Of a stretch of DNA of 64,000 bases, positions 7,981 through 17,747 are shown piece after piece. Source of the DNA: JAFAHS01 sp046728175 (lineage in GTDB: Bacteria; Desulfobacterota; Binatia; Binatales; Binataceae); assembly GCA_046728175.1 (NCBI GenBank), contig JBKPEA010000075.1, forward strand, positions 1 through 64,000. Direction: 5' to 3'. The notes below the pieces were generated by a model that did not search any database, had not been told where the DNA came from, and was given only the letters and a program-made list of their open reading frames with translations. The position numbers were made by a program, and so were the translations under genes. Numbering within the stretch: position 1 is the stretch's first letter; each line of letters begins with the position of its first letter.

Positions 7981-9054
7981 ATGCCCGATGCAAAAGCGGA
8001 ACTGAATTGGGACAGGGTCAAGAAGTTTTCCGCCCAGGTCTCCAACGACATCGGAGCGGCGATGCTCGGCGCGATGAGCTATATCGGTGACCGGCTCGGC
8101 ATCTTCAAAAGTCTGGCCGACGGCGCTCCGCTCAGCTCGGTGGAGCTGGCCGAGAAAACCGGGCTTGACGAACGCTATCTGCGAGAGTGGCTCGGCGCGA
8201 TGACCGCGGCCGAATACCTGAACTACGACGCGGCCTCGAAGCGCTACTCGATGCCGGCCGAAAACGCGATGATCCTGGCGCGCGAGGAGTCGCCCTTTTT
8301 CATGGGCGGCTTCATCCAGGGAATCATCCCCAATCTCTCGGTCACCCCCAAGGTGCTGGAAGCGTTCAGGACCGGCAAGGGCGTACGCCAGAGCGAGTAC
8401 CCGCCGGAAACGTTCGAGTCGATGGAGCGATCCACGGCCAACATGTATCGCAACCAGCTCGTGAAACACTGGCTGCCGGCGATGCCACACATCATCAAGG
8501 TGCTGGAAGAAGGCGGCAGCGCACTCGATGTCGGATGTGGCAGCGGACGATGTGCGATCACGCTGGCGCGATCCTTTCCCAAGGCCAAGATTTTCGGCTA
8601 CGACGCGCATCCGGGCTCGCTGGAACGGGCACGCAACAATGCGCGCGCCGCGGGTCTCGGCAATCGCATTTCCTTTGAAGTGGTCGATTGCACGCAGTTG
8701 CCGGCCGCGAAATTCGATTTCATTTCGACCTTCGATGTGGTGCATGACTCGATCGATCCGGTGGGGCTGCTGCGATCGATTCGCGCTGCGCTCAGGCCCG
8801 GTGGCACCTACCTGATGGTCGAGGTGAACGTGTCGGCGCGGCTTGAAGACAATATCAGCGCGATGGGCCGGATGATGTATTCGATGAGCACGCTGTACTG
8901 CATGAGTGTGTCGCTCGGCGGTGGCGGTGCAGGTATTGGCGCCTGCATGGGGGAGGAGAAGGCGCGCGAGCTGGCTAAGGCAGCGGGCTTTTCCAGTTTC
9001 GAGCGTCTACCGGTGAAGGATTTGTTTTCGGTGCTCTACGAGCTGAAGCCATAG
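7981..9054 (+). CDS. Class I SAM-dependent methyltransferase with N-terminal winged-helix domain
   Basis: 357 residues. The start at 7981 is fixed by AGGAGG at 7968-7973, seven bases upstream; the frame stays open further upstream without a ribosome site. The N-terminal third resembles a winged-helix dimerisation domain (ELAEKTGLDERYLREWLGAM), as in O-methyltransferase-like proteins. The catalytic fold starts at about residue 180 with LDVGCGSGRCAITLA (motif I) and continues with GYDAHPGSLERAR, FDVVHDSIDP and LRPGGTYLMVEV. A glycine-rich stretch near the C-terminus (SLGGGGAGIGACMGEE) is typical of this subgroup. Acceptor substrate unknown. It stands alone, between the transporter remnant and the PQQ dehydrogenase. 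Confidence 0.85.
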   Translation: MPDAKAELNWDRVKKFSAQVSNDIGAAMLGAMSYIGDRLGIFKSLADGAPLSSVELAEKTGLDERYLREWLGAMTAAEYLNYDAASKRYSMPAENAMILAREESPFFMGGFIQGIIPNLSVTPKVLEAFRTGKGVRQSEYPPETFESMERSTANMYRNQLVKHWLPAMPHIIKVLEEGGSALDVGCGSGRCAITLARSFPKAKIFGYDAHPGSLERARNNARAAGLGNRISFEVVDCTQLPAAKFDFISTFDVVHDSIDPVGLLRSIRAALRPGGTYLMVEVNVSARLEDNISAMGRMMYSMSTLYCMSVSLGGGGAGIGACMGEEKARELAKAAGFSSFERLPVKDLFSVLYELKP

Positions 9055-9231
9055 GGGCGCAGCCAATACCCCGTGGGCTTGTCTTCCAACCGGCTCCGGC
9101 CACCGAAGCACAACCCCCACGAGCCAACTGCACGCAGGCCGGAGGCTGCAGTGAGACCCGTCCGATTTCTCACGCAAATTCCTTTTTCCGCCGATGGCAT
9201 CGCCTTTGCCCCGTGGACTTCTGAGGCTCGA

Positions 9232-11247
9232 ATGACAAGTTTGCGATCGTATCTACTCCTGATCATGATTGCCCCCCTGCTGGCTGCACCGGCCATGGGC
9301 GCGAGCCAGAGCAAGCCCGTCGAGTGGCCGTACTACGGCAACGATCAGGGCGGCCAGCGTTTTTCGCCGCTCGACCAGATCAATCGCGGCAACGTTTCCC
9401 TGCTCAAGGTCGCCTGGATCTACCACACCGGCGACATCTCCAATGGCCACCCGGGCCCCAGCAAAAGCGGGTTTGAAAACACTCCCATCGTGGCCGATGG
9501 GACTATGTACATCTCGAGCCCGTTCTGTCGGGTGATCGCACTGAATCCCGAAACCGGTACCGAGATATGGAGCTACGATCCGCAGATCAGGAAGGACCAG
9601 CCCTATTCGGAAGGACTGATTAATCGCGGCGTATCCTCGTGGCTTGACCCGGAGCGCAAACCGGCCGAGGCATGCCGGCGCCGAATCTTTATCGCCACCA
9701 TCGATGCGCGGTTAATCGCACTTGACGCGGCCACGGGAAGACCCTGCTCCGATTTCGGCGCGACGGGAACCGTTAATCTCAAGAGCGGCGTGAAAAATAT
9801 CGACCGGATCGGTTACCACGGCGAATACGAGGAGACCTCGCCGCCCGCGATCGTCGACGATCTGGTCATCGTAGGTTCCGCGATCGGTGACAACCGAGCG
9901 ATCGATGAACCGCTCGGGACGGTGCGCGCCTTCGACGCGCGGACCGGATCGTTGCGATGGTCCTGGAATCCGATCCCGCAAGGACCCGATGACCCTACGT
10001 GGAAGGACTGGAAACCGCAGGACGCGCTTGCGACCGGCGCGGGCAACACCTGGGCGCCAATCTCGGTCGATCCGCAAAATGAGCTGGTGTTTCTGCCGGT
10101 TGCGAGTGCCAGTCCCGACTATTTCGGCGGCGCGCGCCGTGGTTCCGACGTCTATTCAGATTCGCTTGTGGCATTGCACGCTCAGACCGGCCGCCTGGCG
10201 TGGTACTTCCAGACCACCCACCACGATTTGTGGGACTACGACAATCCGTCGCAGCCGTTGCTCGCCACCATCCGGCACTCCGGCGCCGAAATTCCCGCGG
10301 TGGTGCAGGGTACCAAGCGCGGACAATTGTTTGTTTTCAACCGGCTGACCGGAGCGCCGGTGTTTCCCATCGTCGAAAAACCGGTTCCGCAATCCGATAC
10401 TCCCGGCGAGGAGACCGCCCCCACCCAGCCCTTCCCTGCGTTGCCGCCGCCCCTGGTGCCGCAGACGTTGACGGCCGATCAGGCATGGGGCGTGACCTAT
10501 TTTGATCGGCGCCAGTGCCGCAAGCGGATGGAGGAGTTGCGGTCCGAGGGAATCTTCACACCGCCATCGGTTGGTGGCTCGCTGATCATTCCGGGCAATA
10601 CGGGGGGAATGAACTGGAGCGGCGCCGCGTTTGACCCCCAGCGTCAGATAATCGTCACCAACCTGAATAATCTGGTCGCGGACGTTCACCTGATCCCGCG
10701 TCCCGAATTTACCGAGCGACAAAGCAACTCGCGCGGGTTCGATCTCGAATTTGCCCCGCAGTTGGGCGCCTCCTACGGGATGAGCCGCACCTTCATACGT
10801 TCATCACTCCTCGGGCTCCCCTGCAATCCACCGCCCTGGGGTATGCTGGCGGCGGTCGATCTGTCGACGGGTCAGATCCGATGGTCGGTGCCGCTCGGCG
10901 ACTCCGGCGCGGTTGCGCGCTCGGTTGCCCATATTCCACTGCCCGATTTTCACTGGGGCGGGCCGAGCCTGGGCGGTGAAATTGTCACCGCCGGCGGGCT
11001 GGTCTTCATTGCGGGGGTCCTCGGCGACCCGCATTTCCGCGCCTTCGATATCGAAACCGGCCAGCTGCGATGGACCGGCGACCTGCCGGCAGGGGGCAAC
11101 GCCACTCCCATGTCTTACAGCATCAACGGCCGGCAGTATGTCGTGATCGCGGCAGGCGGTCACGCGAAATTCGACTCGCCGCGCAGCGACAGCCTGGTCG
11201 CCTTCGCGCTTCCACAAGCGAGCGCCGCAGCCAGCAGCGGCAATTGA
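9232..11247 (+). CDS. PQQ-dependent dehydrogenase, soluble glucose-dehydrogenase-like type
   Basis: 671 residues from the ATG at 9232, chosen because it begins a clear signal peptide (LRSYLLLIMIAPLLAAPAMGA). The mature protein is an eight-bladed quinoprotein propeller: the opening EWPYYGNDQGGQRFSPLDQI, repeated blades such as GTVRAFDARTGSLRW, and the active-site strand TTHHDLWDYD at about residue 330. The segment VEKPVPQSDTPGEETAPTQP is characteristic of the membrane glucose dehydrogenase group, but the five N-terminal membrane helices of E. coli Gcd are absent, so the enzyme is periplasmic. It would oxidise an alcohol or sugar and pass electrons on. No cytochrome domain is fused and no pqq synthesis genes are in the window. 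Confidence 0.9.
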   Translation: MTSLRSYLLLIMIAPLLAAPAMGASQSKPVEWPYYGNDQGGQRFSPLDQINRGNVSLLKVAWIYHTGDISNGHPGPSKSGFENTPIVADGTMYISSPFCRVIALNPETGTEIWSYDPQIRKDQPYSEGLINRGVSSWLDPERKPAEACRRRIFIATIDARLIALDAATGRPCSDFGATGTVNLKSGVKNIDRIGYHGEYEETSPPAIVDDLVIVGSAIGDNRAIDEPLGTVRAFDARTGSLRWSWNPIPQGPDDPTWKDWKPQDALATGAGNTWAPISVDPQNELVFLPVASASPDYFGGARRGSDVYSDSLVALHAQTGRLAWYFQTTHHDLWDYDNPSQPLLATIRHSGAEIPAVVQGTKRGQLFVFNRLTGAPVFPIVEKPVPQSDTPGEETAPTQPFPALPPPLVPQTLTADQAWGVTYFDRRQCRKRMEELRSEGIFTPPSVGGSLIIPGNTGGMNWSGAAFDPQRQIIVTNLNNLVADVHLIPRPEFTERQSNSRGFDLEFAPQLGASYGMSRTFIRSSLLGLPCNPPPWGMLAAVDLSTGQIRWSVPLGDSGAVARSVAHIPLPDFHWGGPSLGGEIVTAGGLVFIAGVLGDPHFRAFDIETGQLRWTGDLPAGGNATPMSYSINGRQYVVIAAGGHAKFDSPRSDSLVAFALPQASAAASSGN

Positions 11248-11379
11248 GCGCACTCCTCCAGGTCGGTAGGGCTGGGCGCGGTCCACGTGCGGTGAAACGC
11301 GGCCGTCTTTTGGCCGGCCAATTCCACCCGATGAATTCCGCGATTTCTTAGTTCCGGAGAAATCGCAGTCGGCTCCGGA

Positions 11380-11805
11380 CTACCTAGCGCCTTTGAATGT
11401 TGCGATCCACCATTTGTTGCCGTACGGATCGCCGATGCCGGCAACTCTGTCGCCCCACGGCATGTCCGCCGGCGCGCCCAGCGAGCGGGCGCCGAGACCG
11501 AGTGCGCGTTTATATGATGCATCGACGTCCGGCATGTAGAGGTAAAGGGTCGCCGGCGGCGGTGCGCTGGTAGGGGTTTTGTTCCATTCGCTAGGCGGCC
11601 CGAACTCGCGTGGAATCGATTTTGCGATGCCGAGCATCACGATCGAATCACCGATCTTGATCTCGGCGTGATACCCATCCTCGTTTCCGGTCCCCTGAAA
11701 CCGCACTTCGGCATTAAACGCCTGCTTAAGGAATTCGATCAGATCGAGCCGCCCGTAGATGTACGGCGTGATCGTGTGAAAATCTTTTTGCTGGTAGTCA
11801 GCCAT
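11380..11805 (-). CDS. VOC-superfamily (glyoxalase/PhnB-like) protein
   Basis: 141 residues. The start at 11805 follows an AGGAG (complement of 11813-11817). The two beta-alpha-beta-beta-beta repeats are apparent: TITPYIYGRLDLIEFLKQAFNAE, then ATLYLYMPDVDASYKRALGLGA and DRVAGIGDPYGNKWWIAT. This matches the PhnB-like branch of the vicinal-oxygen-chelate superfamily, whose members bind metals or small hydrophobic ligands and include many proteins of unknown function. The gene lies between a convergent PQQ dehydrogenase and a divergent SDR gene that starts 76 bases away. Confidence 0.85.
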   Translation of the reverse strand: MADYQQKDFHTITPYIYGRLDLIEFLKQAFNAEVRFQGTGNEDGYHAEIKIGDSIVMLGIAKSIPREFGPPSEWNKTPTSAPPPATLYLYMPDVDASYKRALGLGARSLGAPADMPWGDRVAGIGDPYGNKWWIATFKGAR

Positions 11806-11881
11806 CGGAATTCTCCTTGACCAATCTGGCCTTTCGCGCCCGTCCCGAGTTAAATTGGAGCGCCGCTTTGGATTAAAAACG

Positions 11882-12820
11882 ATGGCGTTTGAGCCGGTCG
11901 GTTTCAAGGGCAAAAAGATCCTCATCACCGGTGCCACCGGCCTGGTGGCCAGGCCCCTGGTGCGTGCGTACGCCGAGGACGGGACCGTCTATGCGATGGC
12001 GCGCTATGGGAGAGCGGAGGACCGACACGCCATGGAAGCGCTGGGCGCAATTCCAATCGCCGTCGATCTGGCCCAAGAGCCAAGCCTGGCGGCAGTTCCC
12101 GAAGATATCGATTACGTGATCAATTGCGCGGTCGCGCGCAGTGGCAACTTCGACCTGGACTTCCGTGCCAATGCCGACGGGGTTGGCTTTCTGATGGCGC
12201 GATGTCGCAAGACCAAGGCTTTTCTGCATATCTCCAGCACTGCGGTCTACGAATATCGGGGCCACGCACCGCGCAAGGAGTCCGACCCGCTGGGCGATAA
12301 CCATCGCGCGATGTTTGCGACCTACTCCATCTCCAAGATCGCCGGGGAACGGGTGTGCATGTTCGCTGCGCGCCACTTTGGTATTCCGACTACTATCGCG
12401 CGACTTTGCGTTCCGTATGGTGAGCACGGCGGCTGGCCGTTCTTTCACCTGATGATGATGCGCAACGGCGCGCCCATCGAGGTGCACCCCGAGCGCCCCA
12501 ACTATTACAACCTGCTGCACGTCGAGGACTGCATCGAAAAGATCCCGCGCCTGTTGGCGGCCGCCACGCCGGAGGTCACGTTGACCAATTTCGCGGGCTC
12601 GCCGCGCGTGAGTATCGAGGAATGGTGCGACTATATGGGTGAGCTGACTGGGCTCAAGCCGCGCTACATCGATAATCCGAGCGCCTTCGGGAGCTTGTGC
12701 ACCGACCTGACGCGGATGCGCGAACTGGTGGGCGATACCAGGGTTGATTGGCACGCCGGCATTCGCAGGATGATCGCGGCGCTTGCTCCGGAACTGCTGA
12801 CCAATCGTTCGACCACCTAA
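11882..12820 (+). CDS. NAD(P)-dependent epimerase/dehydratase, extended SDR
   Basis: 312 residues. The Rossmann motif ITGATGLVARPL lies at residues 15-26 and the catalytic YxxxK is YSISK near residue 150, preceded by the serine-rich ISSTAVYEY strand. The C-terminal half (LLHVEDCIEKIPRLL, SPRVSIEEWCDYMGELTG) is the usual substrate-binding region of NDP-sugar epimerases and related reductases. Start chosen at the ATG at 11882 rather than 27 bases upstream, since the later methionine gives the shorter lead-in normal for the family. The substrate is not evident. The gene is divergent to the VOC protein, with 76 bases between starts. Confidence 0.85.
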   Translation: MAFEPVGFKGKKILITGATGLVARPLVRAYAEDGTVYAMARYGRAEDRHAMEALGAIPIAVDLAQEPSLAAVPEDIDYVINCAVARSGNFDLDFRANADGVGFLMARCRKTKAFLHISSTAVYEYRGHAPRKESDPLGDNHRAMFATYSISKIAGERVCMFAARHFGIPTTIARLCVPYGEHGGWPFFHLMMMRNGAPIEVHPERPNYYNLLHVEDCIEKIPRLLAAATPEVTLTNFAGSPRVSIEEWCDYMGELTGLKPRYIDNPSAFGSLCTDLTRMRELVGDTRVDWHAGIRRMIAALAPELLTNRSTT

Positions 12821-12961
12821 GCGCCCGTCCCGTACTCGTCGATCCCGGACTCGCCCGCGAGCGACCGGGGCGCGAGGACCCGCGACATCGCGACGATAGC
12901 TTCCGGACGCGTTTCGAATGCCACCCGACACAATGGTTGCCGCGAAAAAGGAAGCTAACCG

Positions 12962-14785
12962 TCAGGCCAGGCGAGCGCGGAACGCCTCACTCATGGCGGG
13001 CAGCATCACCGCCCAATCGGCAACGATCCCGAAGTTCGCGCGCTCGAAGATCGCGGCCTCCGGATCGTTGTTGATCGCGACCACGGTTTCGGCGCGTTTG
13101 ATGCCGACCGTGTGGTTCGGGACCCCGCGGATTCCAATCGCCAGATAGAGGCGCGGATCGATGGCTTTGCCGGTGAGTCCGACCTGGAGCTGGCGCGGCA
13201 CCCATCCAGCGTCCGTCACGCGCCGCGTCGCGCACAGCGCCGCGCGCATCATTCGCGCGAAGTCGGTCGCCCGTGCGACGCCTTCCGGCCCCCCCACCCC
13301 GGTTCCCACTCCCACCACCACTTCCGCACCCTCGAGTGGCTCGATCGAACCGTCAAGCAGCGAGTGCTGCGCGACCACCTCGCTGAGCGCCGCTGACGAT
13401 TGCGGAATGATGGTTTCAACCGCTGCGACGCGCTCCCCGCGTGGCTCGGCCAGCTCCAGCATCCCCTGGCGCACCGTCGCCATCTGCGGGTAGGTCTTGG
13501 AAAGAATCGGCGCCACGATATTACCGCCGAAGGCCGGTTTGAGCGCAACCATCCGGTCCTGCTCATCTACTTCGAGCCCGATCGCGTCGCCGGTGAGTCC
13601 CAGGCCAAGCCGCGCGGCAAGCCGTGGCCCCCAATCGCGTCCGCGTTCACTGGCGGGGAGCAGGAGACCCCATGGCGCCCTCTCGCGCACCAGCTGCGCA
13701 ACGGCCGCGGCCGCGCTGGCCGGCGAATAGGACTCGAGCTCTGGATGGTCGAGCACCATGACGCGGTCCGCTCCGTAGCTGGCGACCAACCCCGCGTGCT
13801 GCGCGAACGACTTGGTAAAACCGACGGCGACCACGGCCCCGCCGAGACTCGCCGCGAGTTGGTCGGCGCTGGAAAGAAGCTCGAGCGAGCCGCGCGTGAC
13901 ATGCCCGCGCAGGTCCATCTCACACGCGACCCAGATGTCACGATTGCGTGTCCCGTTGCGGATGCCAGGAGCGATAAGCCGGCGCTCCCTCTTGCGCGGC
14001 GTCAGCGCGCCCGCCTGGTCGAGACTTTCGACCAACGCCGCGGCAGCACGCTTCGGATCGGCCGCGTCGATGAACTTGCATTCGGTCTTCGGGGTGGGCT
14101 GCACGAGCACTTCCTGCACCCAGGTCGGTGACCCCGTAAAGCCAAACGCGTCGGGCGCACTGCTCAGCTCACCCGCGCGGACGACCTGAATGGGTTTCGA
14201 TTTGGCGGCTTCCTGGGCGCCCGGCTTCATCTTGATTGGTTGCGCCACCCGTTCCGCGCAGGTCAGCACGACCGGCATCAACGCCTTGATCTCTTCGTAG
14301 CCCTCATCGCTTTCGCGCTCGGCGCGAATGATGCGCCCGTCGATCTCGAGTTTGCGCACCCCGGTAATCTGCGCGGCGGCGATCAGCTCGGCAATTTCCG
14401 GACCCACCTGGCCGGTTTCCGCGTCGAGCGAATATTTACCCAGCAGGACCAGGTCGAAGCTCCCGCGCGAAAGCCACGTGGCAAGCGCCCGCGCGGTCGC
14501 GAGCGTGTCCGATCCGGCAAAGGCCCGATCTTCCAGGTGCACCGCATCGTCCATCCCCATCGCGAGAGCATCGACCAGGGCTTGCCGTGCCTGCGGCGGA
14601 CCCATCGTGACCACGGTGCACTCGGCGCCGTGCCGATTCTTCAGCTCGACTGCCAGCGAAATCGCGCGAAGGTCGAATGCGCTGATTACAGCGGGTCCAT
14701 CGCGCTTGATGGTCTTGGTTTCGGCATCGAAGTTCGCGTCTTCGATGAGGGGAATCTGCTTGATGCAAACAGCGATTTTGAGCAC
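12962..14785 (-). CDS. Electron transfer flavoprotein, fused beta and alpha subunits
   Basis: 607 residues. The GTG at 14785 is preferred over the ATG six bases upstream because AGGAG directly abuts that ATG but sits six bases before the GTG, and ETF beta proteins normally begin LKIAVCIKQ. Residues 1 to about 245 are ETF beta (AVCIKQIP, MGMDDAVHLED). After a linker with a basic stretch, residues from about 265 are ETF alpha, including the FAD-binding end: RRVTDAGWVPRQLQVGLTGK, PRLYLAIGIRG and VAINNDPEAAIFERANFGI. Both halves appear complete. ETF carries electrons from acyl-CoA dehydrogenases to the quinone pool. No ETF-quinone oxidoreductase is adjacent; the acyl-CoA dehydrogenase at 36668 is a possible client. 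Confidence 0.93.
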   Translation of the reverse strand: MLKIAVCIKQIPLIEDANFDAETKTIKRDGPAVISAFDLRAISLAVELKNRHGAECTVVTMGPPQARQALVDALAMGMDDAVHLEDRAFAGSDTLATARALATWLSRGSFDLVLLGKYSLDAETGQVGPEIAELIAAAQITGVRKLEIDGRIIRAERESDEGYEEIKALMPVVLTCAERVAQPIKMKPGAQEAAKSKPIQVVRAGELSSAPDAFGFTGSPTWVQEVLVQPTPKTECKFIDAADPKRAAAALVESLDQAGALTPRKRERRLIAPGIRNGTRNRDIWVACEMDLRGHVTRGSLELLSSADQLAASLGGAVVAVGFTKSFAQHAGLVASYGADRVMVLDHPELESYSPASAAAAVAQLVRERAPWGLLLPASERGRDWGPRLAARLGLGLTGDAIGLEVDEQDRMVALKPAFGGNIVAPILSKTYPQMATVRQGMLELAEPRGERVAAVETIIPQSSAALSEVVAQHSLLDGSIEPLEGAEVVVGVGTGVGGPEGVARATDFARMMRAALCATRRVTDAGWVPRQLQVGLTGKAIDPRLYLAIGIRGVPNHTVGIKRAETVVAINNDPEAAIFERANFGIVADWAVMLPAMSEAFRARLA

Positions 14786-14872
14786 GAGCATCTCCTGTTT
14801 GCTCGAGGCTAATCGACCGCGGCGCGCCGATGCAACAAACCCCACTTACGAGCGCGCGCCCGATCGGTTAAC

Positions 14873-15772
14873 GTGCGCGAAGTGCGAGCGGACCGAAAAT
14901 CATGGGTGGGCGCAGCCATCGTCCTGCTGAGCGTCGCCGCCATGTTCGGCCGCGCGCGCGGCGCGCTGGCGGCGAGTCCCCAGCGTATCGTGTCGCTTAC
15001 GCCTTCGGTCACCGAGATCCTGTTCTCGCTCGGCGCCGGTGATGAAGTAGTCGGAGTATCGCAATATTCCGACTTCCCACCCCAAGCCACGCGCCTGCCC
15101 CAGGTCGGCTCATTTCTGACCCCGAATCTTGAGGCGATCATCGCCTTGCATCCGACCCTCGTGATCGGGATTGGTTTGTCATCCGAGATGCGGCAAATTC
15201 GCGCGCTCAAGGAAATGGGTTGCTCCATTCTGACCATCCGCGATGATTCGGTCACGGAGATCGAGGAGAGTATTCGCGAGATCGGGCGCAAGACGGACCG
15301 CGCGGACTCCGCCCGGAGGTTGCTAGAAAAGCTCAACGCGCAAATCGGCGAGGTTCGCAGCAAAGTATCCGAACTGCCACGGGTCAGCGTCTTGATGCTG
15401 GTGGGGCACGAACCTCTGATTGCGGTTGGACCCGGAACCTTCCTCGATGACCTGCTCAAGCTCTCCAATGCCGAGAACATCGCGGATTCGATCGGGCAGC
15501 CGTGGCCTAAACTCAGTATCGAATACATCATCGCCATGAAACCGCAGGTGATACTCGACGGGCAGATGGGATCCGACCCCGCCGCTCCCGCCCAGTTCTG
15601 GCAGAAGTATCCGAGCATCCCGGCAGTGCGAAACCATCGTGTCTACGGCTACCCGAGCGATCGGATTCTGCATGCCGGACCGCACATTGGAACTTCCCTG
15701 GAGATGCTCGCAGCGATGATTCACCCGGGAGCGTTCCCCGCATCGACGTCGCCGCGAGGCGAAGTCCAGTGA
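14873..15772 (+). CDS. BtuF-type periplasmic substrate-binding protein of ABC importer
   Basis: 299 residues from GTG (a second GTG nine bases on is also possible). A signal peptide covers about residues 10-34. The mature protein begins SPQRIVSLTPSVTEILFSLGAGDEVVGVS, the hallmark of the helical-backbone cluster that binds cobalamin, haem or ferric siderophores. The C-terminal lobe has PWPKLSIEYIIAMKPQVIL and the closing DRILHAGPHIGTSLEMLA. It overlaps the permease gene by four bases. No cobalamin riboswitch is seen in the short upstream region, so the ligand (corrinoid or siderophore) cannot be decided. Confidence 0.88.
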   Translation: MREVRADRKSWVGAAIVLLSVAAMFGRARGALAASPQRIVSLTPSVTEILFSLGAGDEVVGVSQYSDFPPQATRLPQVGSFLTPNLEAIIALHPTLVIGIGLSSEMRQIRALKEMGCSILTIRDDSVTEIEESIREIGRKTDRADSARRLLEKLNAQIGEVRSKVSELPRVSVLMLVGHEPLIAVGPGTFLDDLLKLSNAENIADSIGQPWPKLSIEYIIAMKPQVILDGQMGSDPAAPAQFWQKYPSIPAVRNHRVYGYPSDRILHAGPHIGTSLEMLAAMIHPGAFPASTSPRGEVQ

Positions 15773-16824
15773 CGATGCTGTCCACGACTGCTGCGCGTCA
15801 CGACCCGATCGCGGGAGCGTACCTGACCACCTCACGGATGGTCTCGGTGCTCATGCTGCTCACGCTCGGGTTGCTCGTGACCATGCTGGTCGCGGCCAAG
15901 TTCGGGAGCGTCCATATAAGGCTGGTGAGCGCCTTCGCCGATGCGTCGAGCTCCGATCACGCGATTTTTTTTGGCGCGCGCCTGCCGCGACTGATAATGG
16001 CGGTCATCGTGGGCGCGGTGCTTGCGGCGGTGGGCGCCGCTCTGCAAGCGCTGGTGCGCAATCCGTTGGCCGAGGGCGGGATACTTGGCATCTCGGGCGG
16101 AGGCGCGCTCGGCGCAATTGTCGCGTTGGTGTTCCTCACTCGTATCGGCGCGTCTGAAACCACGGTGGTGCCGCTGGTCGCGTTTGGTGCGGCGCTGCTT
16201 TCGACCGTGGCCGTCTATCAGCTGGCCGAAGTGGAGGGCCAGCTCGAGCCATTTACGCTGCTGCTGGTCGGCGTGATTTTCAACGCGTTCTGGGGCGCCG
16301 CGATCATGGTGGTCAACAGCGTGGTCAATTTTTACTATGCGCACACCATCCTGTTCTGGTTGATGGGCAGCCTGGAGGCGCCCACCTGGCACGAGGTGGT
16401 ACTGGTGGCGGTGCTGGGCTTAGGCGGCTTCGTCGCGCTCATGTTCTACGCGCGCGACATGAACCTGCTGAGTCTTGGCGACGAAGCGGCGGCCGAGCTG
16501 GGGGTGGACGTCGACTTCCTGCGGCGGCTTATCTTCGTCGCAACCTCGGTGATGGTCGGCGCGGTGGTTTCGGTCAGCGGCATCATCTCTTTCGTGGGCC
16601 TGATCGTGCCGCACATGCTGCGGATTGCGTTCGGCTCTGATCACCGATTGCTGATCCCCGCTTCGCTGATCGGCGGCGCGGCCTTCATGGTGATCGCGGA
16701 CCTGATTGCCCGGGTTGCAATCGCGCCCGCGGAAATTCCGGTCGGAGCGATCACCGCACTCTTCGGGGGTCCGTTCTTCGTTTACATGCTGCGCCGCGAA
16801 GGCGGAAAGCCGCTGGGGCTGTGA
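15769..16824 (+). CDS. FecCD/BtuC-family ABC transporter permease
   Basis: 351 residues from GTG, overlapping the end of the binding-protein gene in GTGA and itself overlapped by the ATPase gene in GTGA; such couplings show one operon. The sequence is strongly hydrophobic with about ten membrane spans. Family blocks are present: RLPRLIMAVIVGAVLAAVGA, NPLAEGGILGISGGGALGA, SLGDEAAAELGVDV and the late FVGLIVPHMLRIAFGSDHR, which contacts the ATPase. This is the translocation pore of an inner-membrane importer for corrinoids or iron chelates. Confidence 0.92.
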   Translation: MTMLSTTAARHDPIAGAYLTTSRMVSVLMLLTLGLLVTMLVAAKFGSVHIRLVSAFADASSSDHAIFFGARLPRLIMAVIVGAVLAAVGAALQALVRNPLAEGGILGISGGGALGAIVALVFLTRIGASETTVVPLVAFGAALLSTVAVYQLAEVEGQLEPFTLLLVGVIFNAFWGAAIMVVNSVVNFYYAHTILFWLMGSLEAPTWHEVVLVAVLGLGGFVALMFYARDMNLLSLGDEAAAELGVDVDFLRRLIFVATSVMVGAVVSVSGIISFVGLIVPHMLRIAFGSDHRLLIPASLIGGAAFMVIADLIARVAIAPAEIPVGAITALFGGPFFVYMLRREGGKPLGL

Positions 16825-17642
16825 GCAGCGGCGCGACCCAGCACGATGCTGCCCTCACCGCGCGCGACCTGCGGGCTGGCTATCCGAGTGTGCCGGTGCT
16901 GCGCGGGGTCTCGCTCGAAGTCGCGCCCGGCGAGCTGCTCGCAATCGTGGGTCCCAACGGCAGCGGAAAGTCGACGTTGCTGCGAGTGCTCGGCGGCACG
17001 CTGCGCCCGTGGCAGGGGAGCGTGGAGCTGCAAGGCCGGCCCATTCAATCGCTGCAGCGGCGCGCGATCGCGCGCGAGATCGCCGTCGTCGCCCAGGAGA
17101 ATATGGTCGCGTTCCGGTTCACGGTGTTGGAGATCGTGCTGATGGGCCGTGCACCACATTTGGGCACATTTCGCTTCGAGAGCCGTCACGATCTGGAGAT
17201 CGCGCAGGCGGCGCTCGAGCGCTTCGATCTGCTGCCGCTAGCGCATCGTCACATCGAGGAATTGTCGGGCGGCGAGCGCAAGCGCGTGTTCCTCGCGCGC
17301 GCGCTCACCCAGCAACCGCGCGTAATGCTGCTCGACGAACCGACCGCATTCCTGGACCTCAAGCACGTGGTGGGAATTTTCTCGCGCTTCCGGGAATTGG
17401 CGACTGCGCGCGGCCTGGCCGTGGTAGCGACCCTGCACGATCTGAATGCCGCAGCGGCTTACGCCGACCGAGTGATGCTGCTCAAAGCCGGCGAGGTCGT
17501 CGGCTACGGCACGCCCTCCGAAGTTCTAACCGAGAGCAATCTGAAATCGGTCTACGAAACCGAAATCTACGTGGGGAAAAATCCCGTCACCGGCCAGCTC
17601 ACGATCTTGCCGGTACACACTTCACGTGCCACCCCCCAGTAA
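16821..17642 (+). CDS. FepC/BtuD-type ABC transporter ATPase
   Basis: 273 residues from GTG. Walker A is GPNGSGKSTLL (about residues 47-57), Q-loop region is VVAQENMV, the signature is LSGGERKRVFLARAL, Walker B is VMLLDEPTAFLDL and the H-loop is ATLHDLNAAAAYADR. These identify the nucleotide-binding subunit for the importer encoded just upstream. Together the three genes give a complete BtuF-BtuC-BtuD type system. Transcription probably starts in the 87 bases separating binding protein and fused ETF, which are divergent. No TonB receptor is in the window. Confidence 0.93.
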   Translation: MSSGATQHDAALTARDLRAGYPSVPVLRGVSLEVAPGELLAIVGPNGSGKSTLLRVLGGTLRPWQGSVELQGRPIQSLQRRAIAREIAVVAQENMVAFRFTVLEIVLMGRAPHLGTFRFESRHDLEIAQAALERFDLLPLAHRHIEELSGGERKRVFLARALTQQPRVMLLDEPTAFLDLKHVVGIFSRFRELATARGLAVVATLHDLNAAAAYADRVMLLKAGEVVGYGTPSEVLTESNLKSVYETEIYVGKNPVTGQLTILPVHTSRATPQ

Positions 17643-17747
17643 TTGCCAAAAGCGGAGCGTTTTTAATGACCTCTTGAAAGTCTTCGGTCCGCCGCGCTCG
17701 GACTCGCGGCTCGGATTCAACCTGTTTTCTGGCCGCGGCCAACCAGC

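Noticed and set aside
14786..14872. Cobalamin riboswitch before the BtuFCD genes
   Set aside because: The gap is 87 bases with no B12-box-like sequence; far too short for the element.
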